Below are positions 1-4,834 of a DNA stretch of 5,534 nt, one piece after another. Made by a program: the position numbers and the translations under genes. This DNA is from Xanthobacteraceae bacterium (GTDB lineage Bacteria; Pseudomonadota; Alphaproteobacteria; Rhizobiales; Xanthobacteraceae): the NCBI GenBank assembly GCA_030037185.1, contig JASHRR010000485.1, positions 1-5,534 on the forward strand. The letters are read 5' to 3'. The notes below the pieces were generated by a model. It had not been told where the DNA came from and searched no databases. It saw only the letters and a list, made by a program, of their open reading frames with translations. The first letter of the stretch is position 1. The number at the start of each line of letters is the position of its first letter.

Positions 1-2
1 GG

Positions 3-197
3 CGACGCCATCTCGGCAATGTACCGGGGCTCGGCCTTGGACTCTGGATCGCCAGGATATTCGTTGCCGCCAATGGCGGAACGCTGTGCGCTGACAGCCC
101 GGGCAGCGGCCTGGGAACCACAATATCAATTCGCCTTCCGGTTGCTGCTGGCATGGCACCGCAATTGGTGTCATTGAGCGATGCGCAAAGCGGCTAA
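3..197 (+). CDS. Sensor histidine kinase, C-terminal end (partial, 5' end outside window)
   Basis: The last 64 residues of a two-component sensor kinase, entering from the left edge. Seen: a G2-type glycine box GLGLGL at fragment residues 9-14, then WIARIFVAANGG (15-26), which fits the usual 'I...V..HGG' helix and turn. After it comes SPGSGLGTTISIRLP (32-46), the closing strands of the HATPase_c ATP-binding fold. The H box, N box and G1 box lie outside the window. The protein ends with a short 18-residue tail after the fold and stops at TAA, so this end looks intact. The next gene starts 3 bp later in the same frame, and its remnant resembles KdpE, so this kinase could be KdpD-like. The visible part cannot decide that. 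If the rest of the gene is intact, the kinase has lost its adjacent partner. Confidence 0.8.
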   Translation, partial: RRHLGNVPGLGLGLWIARIFVAANGGTLCADSPGSGLGTTISIRLPVAAGMAPQLVSLSDAQSG

Positions 198-200
198 ACG

Positions 201-486
201 ATCCTGGTGATTGACCACCAACCGCAGATCAGTCGTTTCATCAGGGCCAATTTGGAGCTTTACGCTTTTCGGTTAGCGAAAAAATGGCTCGGCGGCCTAA
301 CTGCGGTGGTCCGCAGTCGACTGACCTGATGATCCTCGATCTCTGCTTGCCGGATATGAGCGGCCTCTCGAATGTCCCGGTCATCGTCCTGTCGGTCCAG
401 GTTGGCGAGACAAGGTACATCTTCTGCGCAGCTGCGCAGACGGCTATATCATCATCGGTAAACTGCACGGCGGGCGGACTTGCTGA
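201..486 (+). pseudogene. Decayed KdpE/OmpR-type response regulator
   Basis: Remains of a receiver domain spread over different reading frames. Segment 1 (201-about 278, same frame as the kinase) reads ILVIDHQPQISRFIRANLEL, matching the start of KdpE-like receivers (ILVIDDEPQIRRFLR). It has no ATG in front, and the acidic pair that binds Mg is changed from DD/DE to DH/HQ. Segment 2 (about 320-408, another frame) carries TDLMILDLCLPDMSGL, with the phospho-acceptor Asp at 338-340, followed directly by SNVPVIVLSVQ. Roughly eight to ten residues that normally separate these motifs are missing. Segment 3 (409-486, third frame) reads DKVHLLRSCADGYIIIGK, resembling 'DKV..L..GADDYV.KPF', then stops at TGA. 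No winged-helix DNA-binding domain follows. The order kinase-regulator with a 3 bp gap fits a former two-component operon. KdpE is the best resemblance, not a proven identity. Confidence 0.72.
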
Positions 487-700
487 CCAACCGGCTCGCG
501 CAGATGCCGGGGATCGCGGTGCGGGCCGGCCCCGGCGGCCGCGTGCTGGAGCGCAGCTCAGCTAGAGCGGTGGCGAGGAAGATCGACCGCCTAGCCAATC
601 GAGCCCCGCGTCCCGTACGGTGGGCCAAGCGCAAAGCGGCGGCTCGCAATGCCGAGACCCGGTAGGCACGTTGCGTTTAGGTCGGGCGCCACAGGCGGAC

Positions 701-729
701 TTGACCAGCCTGTACTCATCGGATGGGAT
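701..729 (+). promoter_or_regulatory. Possible sigma-70-type promoter for the cytochrome operon
   Basis: TTGACC at 701-706 matches the -35 consensus at five of six bases. It is followed after 17 bp by TGGGAT at 724-729, a weak -10 match. It lies about 110 bp upstream of the chosen cytochrome start, which would give a fairly long leader. Treat it as a candidate only; alphaproteobacterial promoters are hard to read by eye. Confidence 0.25.
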
Positions 730-730
730 T

Positions 731-755
731 GCGCGACGATGCGCGAAAATGCGCG
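731..755. repeat. Three GCGCG motifs in 10 bp register
   Basis: GCGCG occurs at 731, 741 and 751, giving units GCGCGACGAT, GCGCGAAAAT and GCGCGCGGTC. The first two agree at eight of ten positions; the third shares mainly the GCGCG core. One-helical-turn spacing would put the motifs on one face of the DNA, as in some regulator-binding arrays. It sits just after the candidate promoter and before the cytochrome gene. In GC-rich DNA such a short pattern can arise by chance. Confidence 0.3.
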
Positions 756-840
756 CGGTCTTCGCTGGGCCGCTTCTCTTTGATCCGGCCACAGCGTAAC
801 ATGTGCAGTGGGATGCTGCTAAAATATGGGAGAAAGCCCG

Positions 841-1203
841 ATGAGGTGCAGCGCGGGGATTGCTCTGCTCATGCTTGCCGCCGCCGTCGAGACTGCAGCA
901 GCGCAGCCGTTTCCGGCCGCCGATACTCTCACCCCCCAACAATTGCAGGGCCGCAATTTGTTCAATCAGTCCTGCATGGTGTGCCATGTCAAGCTGCAGA
1001 TCACGTCGCCTGCCAAATACGGCCCCGACTTGTCGAAGAACGTCCTCGGCGGCCAGGAAACCCTGATGCGCGAGATCATCAGCAGCGGCACGCCGAACAT
1101 GCCAGGCTTCAAGTATCATTTCGAGCCCGACCAGATCGACGCCATTGTGGCCTATCTGAAGGCGCTGCCGGGCCCGGCGCCAAGCGCCAATCCGCCACGC
1201 TAA
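841..1203 (+). CDS. Small periplasmic c-type cytochrome
   Basis: A 120-residue exported haem protein that probably carries electrons in the periplasm. A signal peptide covers residues 1-21 (MRCSAG, hydrophobic ALLMLAAAV, then TAAA before Gln22). The mature part has the covalent haem site CMVCH at 45-49 and the probable axial Met87 in GTPNMPGF. It closes with a helix, FEPDQIDAIVAYLKAL (94-109), typical of class I cytochromes c. The whole fold is present in about 100 mature residues, normal for the family. The start at 841 is chosen because GGGAG lies at 828-832, 8 nt ahead of it; an in-frame ATG at 826 would add MGESP and has no comparable site. The next gene begins 30 bp after the stop, so the two are probably co-transcribed, and this cytochrome is a likely redox partner for that larger haem protein. 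Its donor and acceptor cannot be told from sequence. Confidence 0.9.
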   Translation: MRCSAGIALLMLAAAVETAAAQPFPAADTLTPQQLQGRNLFNQSCMVCHVKLQITSPAKYGPDLSKNVLGGQETLMREIISSGTPNMPGFKYHFEPDQIDAIVAYLKALPGPAPSANPPR

Positions 1204-1221
1204 TCCTATTCGCTGAAAGCT

Positions 1222-1225
1222 GGAG
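1222..1225 (+). promoter_or_regulatory. Ribosome binding site deciding the start of the haem/propeller protein
   Basis: GGAG at 1222-1225 (within TGGAGAAG) stands 8 nt before ATG 1234. The alternative in-frame ATG at 1270 has a GGGAG ending only 1 nt before it, too close to work well. This favours 1234, although starting at 1270 would give a more compact signal peptide. Confidence 0.6.
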
Positions 1226-1233
1226 AAGATGCC

Positions 1234-3093
1234 ATGTCTGCCATTTCGTCTTACGTCAGTGGTGGGAGCATGAGAATCGCATTCGCTGTGTCTTTGCTCG
1301 CGAGCATCGCGTTGCCGAGCGCCGTGTTTGCCGTCGAACCGTCAATCCTCACCGGCACCGTCGCGGGGCCGGACGGCGAGAGGATGGGCGGCGTGACGGT
1401 CTCGGCGAAGGCCGTCGGCTCGACCATCACCACCACCGTCTTCACCGACCAGGCCGGCGCCTACTATTTCCCCGCACTTCCTCCCGGTAGTTATCGTGTA
1501 TGGGCGCAAGCGCTCGGCTTCGAGACCGCAAATGGCGAGGCTGAGCTGAAGACTGGCGGCCGGGCGGATTTTTCACTGAAGAAGATCGAGGACACCGAGC
1601 GGCTCATCCGCCAGCTGCCCGGCGACCTGATCCTCGCCGGATTGCCGGGGGACACCGCCGACGACATGCGCATGAAGCGCATCGTCCACAACAATTGCAC
1701 AAGCTGCCACACGCCGAGCTACTTCCTGCAGCATCGCTTCAACGAGGCGGGCTGGCACGCCATCATCGAGGCGATGAAGAGCATCAACGTCTACGGCGTC
1801 TATCGGCCGAACCAGCACAACCCCGTGCTCGATTTCCACCAGGACGCGCTTGCCAAATACCTCGCCAAGACCCGTGGCCCGAACGGCGGCGCCTTCAAGA
1901 TCACCAGCCGGCCGCGGCCGTCCGGCGAAGCCGCCCGCGCGGTGTTCAAGGAATACGACGTGCCGCTCAATCCGGACCAGCAGTTGCCGTCTGCGATGCC
2001 GCCCAACGATGGCAGCGAGTGGACCAAGGCCACCACGTCCCGTGCGGGTTCGCTCCCACACGATGCCGCGCCAGATCTCGACGGCAATCTGTGGTTCGCA
2101 GCCGTTGCGCCCAATAAGACCATGTCAGTCGGCCGCATTGACAGCAAGACCGGTGCGCTCAAACCGTTCCGGATCGATGCCGCCAACGGCAACGCCGCCA
2201 ATGTGCATGGCCTCATCCGCGACGCCAGCGGCATCATCTGGTTCAACGCATGGATGCCCAAGGGGGGCCTCGCAAAGGTCGATCCCAAGACCGAGAAGGT
2301 TTCAGTCTACCTGCCGCCGGAAGGCATGTCCCATATCGACGGGCCGGTGACGCTCGACTACGACAGCAAGGGCGGCATTTGGGCCGGCACCAATGACGGC
2401 GCGCTGCGCTTCGATCCAGCCACCGAGAAGTTCACCGAGTTCAAGTCCGTAAATCCGCGGGGACCGCACGGCGCGATCGGCCAGACCTACGGCATCGTCG
2501 GCGATAGGGACGGCAACGGCTACTGGTCCCAGATGGCGTTCGACACCATCGTCAAGGCCAACCTCGCCACCGGCGAGACCACCGAACTGAAGCTGCCGCC
2601 CCTCAAGGACGAGCTGGCGCGCGCGACCCCCGCCGACAACGCCTTCTATGCAACCTATGGGCCGCGCGACATTGGAACACCGTTCCCATGGTCGCAAGGA
2701 CCGCGCCGGATGGGCATCGACCGCGAACGCGGGATTATCTGGGTCGCCAATTCCTGGAGCGGCACGCTCGGCCGGATCGACGCCAAGACCATGCAGGCGA
2801 CCCTTATTGCGCTGCCGAACACGTTCACCAATCAGCCCTATGCCGCGATACCCGACAAGAATCAGAACGTGTGGACGCCGCTGTGGACCACCGACCAGAT
2901 CGCCAAATACGACTCGCGGGCCGGTACCTGGACGATGTTTGATCTGCCGACCCGGGGCACCGAAGTCCGCATCCCGTCGCTTCTTGAGCGCGGCAACGAT
3001 GTCGAAGTGGTGTTCGCCTATGCGCGATCGAGCAAGATCGCGGTGATGTCGGTGCGCAGCGAAGCCGAGATGGCGGCCGCGAAGGCGCAATAG
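1234..3093 (+). CDS. Exported three-module protein: carboxypeptidase-regulatory-like domain, haem c site, Vgb-like beta-propeller
   Basis: A 619-residue secreted protein. Residues 13-33 form a signal peptide core (MRIAFAVSLLASIALPSAVFA); the favoured start adds a 12-residue leader. Residues 38-117 fit a carboxypeptidase-regulatory-like beta-sandwich (ILTGTVAGPDG, then TDQAGAYYFPALPPGSYRV, and a closing strand near ADFSLKK). Residues about 140-215 hold one haem c site, CTSCH at 155-159, with a following W..II..M segment (174-181) and a terminal ALAKYLAKTRGP helix. This resembles divergent cytochrome segments such as those of quinohaemoprotein dehydrogenases. Residues about 270-610 are a beta-propeller with repeated 'D..G.(I/L)W' turns whose Trp lies at 287, 336, 383, 431, 503 and 547, the pattern of the streptogramin lyase (Vgb)/NHL-like group. 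Database names such as 'virginiamycin B lyase' may be attached to it, but the haem, the fusion and the cytochrome neighbour argue for a redox or substrate-binding role. Domain calls are firm; function is open. Confidence 0.88.
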   Translation: MSAISSYVSGGSMRIAFAVSLLASIALPSAVFAVEPSILTGTVAGPDGERMGGVTVSAKAVGSTITTTVFTDQAGAYYFPALPPGSYRVWAQALGFETANGEAELKTGGRADFSLKKIEDTERLIRQLPGDLILAGLPGDTADDMRMKRIVHNNCTSCHTPSYFLQHRFNEAGWHAIIEAMKSINVYGVYRPNQHNPVLDFHQDALAKYLAKTRGPNGGAFKITSRPRPSGEAARAVFKEYDVPLNPDQQLPSAMPPNDGSEWTKATTSRAGSLPHDAAPDLDGNLWFAAVAPNKTMSVGRIDSKTGALKPFRIDAANGNAANVHGLIRDASGIIWFNAWMPKGGLAKVDPKTEKVSVYLPPEGMSHIDGPVTLDYDSKGGIWAGTNDGALRFDPATEKFTEFKSVNPRGPHGAIGQTYGIVGDRDGNGYWSQMAFDTIVKANLATGETTELKLPPLKDELARATPADNAFYATYGPRDIGTPFPWSQGPRRMGIDRERGIIWVANSWSGTLGRIDAKTMQATLIALPNTFTNQPYAAIPDKNQNVWTPLWTTDQIAKYDSRAGTWTMFDLPTRGTEVRIPSLLERGNDVEVVFAYARSSKIAVMSVRSEAEMAAAKAQ

Positions 3094-3177
3094 GGAGCGT
3101 GCAGGTCGTAACCGGGATTCGATGCAGCGAAACGCGCCGGCTCTCGGCCGCCTTCTTCGACAAGACGACCTGACAAG

Positions 3178-3447
3178 ATGGCCGCAAGCCGAGCCTACGG
3201 CGGACAGGACCGCGGCAACGCCGCGGCCTACCACGCCTATTACGCCGCAATGGATTCCACGATGCGCCAGAAGCTGGCGTTTGTTGGAGCGCATTTTCTG
3301 CTCGATCCAGGCTCCCGGATCGCGGACATGGGATGCGGCTCCGGCTATGGAACCTACCAGCTCGCCCTTCTCAATCCACATGTGAACTTAGCTGACCAGA
3401 AAGCCTCAAAAACGTTGATTAACCGAGGCTTACGGAACGGCTGGTAA
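3178..3447 (+). pseudogene. Truncated SAM-dependent methyltransferase
   Basis: The first 69 or so of 89 codons look like the start of a class I methyltransferase. There is a polar, Ala/Tyr-rich lead (AYGGQDRGNAAAYHAYYAAMD), a helix (MRQKLAFVGAHFLL), then motif I, IADMGCGSGYGTYQLALLNP (48-67), which binds S-adenosylmethionine. After NPHV (about 3384) the expected motif II acidic strand and the rest of the Rossmann fold are absent. Instead there are about 20 unrelated residues and a TAA stop. A normal enzyme of this class needs roughly 200 or more residues, so this product should be inactive. No strong ribosome binding site is visible before ATG 3178. It follows the haem/propeller gene by 84 bp on the same strand. 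The break coincides with the shift to lower-GC accessory DNA, suggesting insertion or deletion cut the gene. Confidence 0.75.
3401..3431. repeat. 7 bp perfect inverted repeat at the methyltransferase break
   Basis: AAGCCTC at 3401-3407 pairs perfectly with GAGGCTT at 3425-3431 across a 17-base loop. It lies about 15 bp after the point where methyltransferase similarity ends. It could be a recombination or attachment site, an operator, or a weak hairpin. No T-run follows, so it is not a typical intrinsic terminator. Confidence 0.4.
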
Positions 3448-3493
3448 TCGTCGGGTAAGCAAACGTCACGTCCGTATATACGCCCAACGTCTG

Positions 3494-3531
3494 CCCCTCC
3501 CCTCCTCCGCTCGGGACGATAAGGGAAGGGG
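3494..3531. repeat. 10 bp imperfect inverted repeat
   Basis: CCCCTCCCCT at 3494-3503 can pair with AGGGAAGGGG at 3522-3531 with a single mismatch, leaving an 18-base loop. It lies in the gap between the truncated methyltransferase and the toxin-antitoxin promoter. It could weakly end transcription coming from the left, but neither side has a U-tract, and it may simply be a polypyrimidine/polypurine pair. Confidence 0.3.
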
Positions 3532-3548
3532 AACGCCTACCTGTAGGC

Positions 3549-3588
3549 TTGACAAATAGCCCACGAGCGTACAAATACTGGTACAAAC
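3549..3588 (+). promoter_or_regulatory. yefM-yoeB promoter with overlapping operator-like boxes
   Basis: A consensus TTGACA (3549-3554) is followed after 15 bp by TACAAA (3570-3575), a reasonable -35/-10 pair with a short spacer. Two boxes lie over and just after the -10: CGTACA (3568-3573) and GGTACA (3580-3585), each one base off TGTACA. Their centres are 12 bp apart, and each is followed by A residues, giving the direct repeat GTACAAA(T/C). In E. coli the YefM-YoeB operator is described as paired palindromes with TGTACA cores about one helical turn apart, so this is a good candidate site for autorepression. Confidence 0.6.
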
Positions 3589-3599
3589 GGGAGTGAGCT

Positions 3600-3851
3600 A
3601 TGGGACATGTTTCCTATTCAGAATTTCGCCAGAACCTCGCCAAGTACATGGATCAGGTCGCGGACAGTGGTGCTGAACTCCATGTTACCAGACAGGGGGC
3701 ACGTTCGGTTGTTGTGATGTCAGAGGCCGAATTCAACTCCATCATGGAGACGTTCCATCTTCTCCGCAGCCCTGACAATGCAGCAGACCTTGACGAGGCA
3801 ATTGCTGAACTCGATGCGGGACGCGGGATTGAGCACCCGCTAATTCCGTGA
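3600..3851 (+). CDS. yefM: YefM-type antitoxin (Phd/YefM family)
   Basis: An 83-residue antitoxin that should bind and neutralise the YoeB-like toxin encoded next and repress their shared promoter. Residues 5-20 (SYSEFRQNLAKYMDQV) and 26-51 (ELHVTRQGARSVVVMSEAEFNSIMET) form the Phd/YefM DNA-binding and dimer fold. Residues 52-71 (FHLLRSPDNAADLDEAIAEL) are the toxin-wrapping tail, matching the 'LLRSP.N' and following helix of E. coli YefM, also 83 residues as I recall it. GGGAG at 3589-3593, 6 nt ahead of ATG 3600, supports the start. The stop overlaps the toxin start by four bases (GTGA), so translation is probably coupled, with antitoxin made first. The gene appears intact. Confidence 0.93.
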   Translation: MGHVSYSEFRQNLAKYMDQVADSGAELHVTRQGARSVVVMSEAEFNSIMETFHLLRSPDNAADLDEAIAELDAGRGIEHPLIP

Positions 3852-4117
3852 GGATTATTTGGCGACCCAAGGCACTCGCGGACTACAAGGATTGGAACGA
3901 CGACGTCCGCAAGCGCATCAATGAACTTGTAAAGAGCATCCAGACTGACGGTCCGCTCAAGGGCGCTGGGATGCCTGAGCGGCTCCGTTACAAGTGGAGC
4001 GGATGGTGCTCCCGCCGGATAATCAAAGAGCACCGGCTGGTTTATCGAGTGGTTGGCGAAGGGGATGAGGCTGTGCTCGAAATAGCGCAGTGCTTGTACC
4101 ATTACAGCCGACGCTAA
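3848..4117 (+). CDS. yoeB: YoeB-type mRNA interferase toxin
   Basis: An 89-residue member of the RelE/YoeB family. Relatives cut mRNA in the ribosomal A site and halt translation. The family signature is clear: IIWRPKALADYKDW (3-16), RKRINELVKSIQ (21-32), G.GMPERL (39-46), WSGWCSRRI..EHRLVYRV (50-68) and CLYHYSRR at the end. Aligned by eye with E. coli YoeB, the catalytic residues are all kept: Glu44 (E46), Arg63 (R65) and His85 (H83), with the neighbouring Tyr86. The start is GTG 3848 inside the antitoxin's stop, with no ATG nearby; GTG may lower toxin output relative to antitoxin. The N-terminus aligns exactly with YoeB from this start. No frameshift or lost motif is seen, so the toxin is probably active. 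It ends 28 bp before the convergent hypothetical gene. Confidence 0.93.
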   Translation: MRIIWRPKALADYKDWNDDVRKRINELVKSIQTDGPLKGAGMPERLRYKWSGWCSRRIIKEHRLVYRVVGEGDEAVLEIAQCLYHYSRR

Positions 4118-4145
4118 CCTCCGCGCATTTCAAATACGGGACACT

Positions 4146-4439
4146 TCAGCTCACCGTCCACTTCCGCGACGGTGCATCACCGCCACTGTAATACTCCACG
4201 GTCTTCGCGATCATCTCCTCCATCCAAGGCACATATTGCGGGAAGTTCTGTATCGGGTCCGGCGAGGAAATCATAAGCAGTCTTGCCAACACGTTGACGG
4301 TGGCGCTCAACGCGACAGCAACATCCTGCTTTGATTGATGGCTGGCGTAATTAAACAGTTGATCGCTCAAAATCACGACTTTCGCTGTGAATTCACTCAA
4401 CGGCACACCCTCATCAATCGGGACAATTTTCTTAGGCAT
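4146..4439 (-). CDS. Hypothetical protein, 97 residues
   Basis: Not recognised. A small soluble protein with no signal peptide or membrane segment. It starts MPKKIVPIDEGVPLSEF, then has predicted helices around AKVVILSDQLFNYASHQ and KQDVAVALSATVNVLARLLMI, and a C-terminal PWMEEMIAKTVEYYSG stretch ending in SRKWTVS. The start at 4439 is preferred because AAGAAGG lies 8 nt before it on the minus strand. An upstream in-frame ATG at 4457 would add MKKVSR but has no clear ribosome binding site. It points toward the toxin gene (convergent, 28 bp gap) and away from the next small gene (divergent). The helical pattern could suit a small binding or regulatory protein, but nothing in the sequence says so. 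Confidence 0.6.
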   Translation of the reverse strand: MPKKIVPIDEGVPLSEFTAKVVILSDQLFNYASHQSKQDVAVALSATVNVLARLLMISSPDPIQNFPQYVPWMEEMIAKTVEYYSGGDAPSRKWTVS

Positions 4440-4479
4440 ACGGCTGACCTTCTTCATGTCGTGGCGGTGCCGATCGCGT

Positions 4480-4506
4480 CAGGTAAACATAAGGAGCACA
4501 GGTAAA
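4480..4506. repeat. CAGGTAAA direct repeat in the divergent intergenic region
   Basis: CAGGTAAA occurs at 4480-4487 and 4499-4506, 19 bp apart, bracketing the AAGGAG ribosome binding site of the rightward gene. The second copy runs into its ATG. A protein bound here could affect both divergent small genes, or the repeat could be chance. Confidence 0.35.
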
Positions 4507-4790
4507 TGCCAATATCAAAGCGCATGAACTTAGTTCCCGGCGAGGTTTGGAGTCTCCCGTCTATGAACCACACTCGGGTCGTTGGCCAAAACGACGTTGT
4601 TTATCTCGAATTTGAGACAGCGGAATGCAGCCACGGACCCGAATGTCATCATCAGCCACTGAAATCGACCATTCTGGTTCCGATAAATCCACTTGATGCT
4701 GCAGGCCTCCTTCGTTCTCTAAGGAATGCGCAGCAACAGGGCCTAATCCCGCACGTCGCAGAGCCCAGTTCGCCACAGAAATCCAATTGA
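4506..4790 (+). CDS. Hypothetical protein with Cys/His cluster, 94 residues
   Basis: Not recognised. AAGGAG at 4491-4496 stands 9 nt before ATG 4506, a strong ribosome binding site. The N-terminal half is strand-rich (LVPGEVWSLPS, TRVVGQNDVVYLEFET), followed by a compact cluster C41-S-H43 then C47-H48-H49, and STILVPINP (probably a strand). A helix follows, LDAAGLLRSLRNAQQQ, with a polar tail ending SSPQKSN. The Cys/His cluster could bind a metal ion such as zinc, but this is inferred from spacing alone. No signal peptide, so probably cytoplasmic. It diverges from the 97-residue gene and converges on the repeat-protein gene 44 bp downstream. Base composition is lower in GC than in the left half (30 of 60 bases in 4501-4560). 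Confidence 0.65.
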   Translation: MPISKRMNLVPGEVWSLPSMNHTRVVGQNDVVYLEFETAECSHGPECHHQPLKSTILVPINPLDAAGLLRSLRNAQQQGLIPHVAEPSSPQKSN

Positions 4791-4834
4791 TGATTCCCAT
4801 CAGAGTCTCCTCTTGTCTGTAGTCCTACTAATTA

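Larger units (their letters stand above)
487..825. other. Intergenic region with no confident gene
   Basis: About 340 bases between the broken regulator and the cytochrome operon. A short open frame from a TTG at 480 to 665 gives a 61-residue Arg/Ala-rich peptide without a recognisable fold or a convincing ribosome binding site. It may be random, or scrambled remains of the regulator's missing part. From about 700 the DNA looks like a promoter region for the cytochrome operon. Confidence 0.5.

Noticed and set aside
480..665. Small Arg/Ala-rich open frame after the broken regulator.
   Set aside because: TTG start, no motif, no good ribosome binding site, and it begins inside the pseudogene.
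562..1119. Minus-strand open frame of 185 codons over the intergenic region and cytochrome gene.
   Set aside because: It is the complement of the well-supported cytochrome in its first half and low-complexity in the rest; no ribosome binding site or motif supports it.
723..1490. Plus-strand open frame of 255 codons overlapping both the cytochrome and the propeller gene.
   Set aside because: Out of frame with both supported genes, composition is Arg/His-rich and biased as expected for a shadow, and no fold is seen.
1234..3093. Streptogramin B (virginiamycin) resistance enzyme.
   Set aside because: Only the propeller resembles Vgb; the protein is about twice that enzyme's size, carries a haem site and is paired with a cytochrome, so a resistance label would mislead.
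2302..3381. Long minus-strand open frame (359 codons) opposite the propeller gene.
   Set aside because: It is Arg/Gly/Ala/Val-rich antisense of a GC-rich real gene, has no domain pattern, and crosses the intergenic gap and the methyltransferase start. The plus-strand gene has a signal peptide and clear domains.
3494..3531. Intrinsic terminator before the toxin-antitoxin operon.
   Set aside because: The stem is imperfect with an 18-base loop and no T-run on either side, so it is kept only as an inverted repeat.
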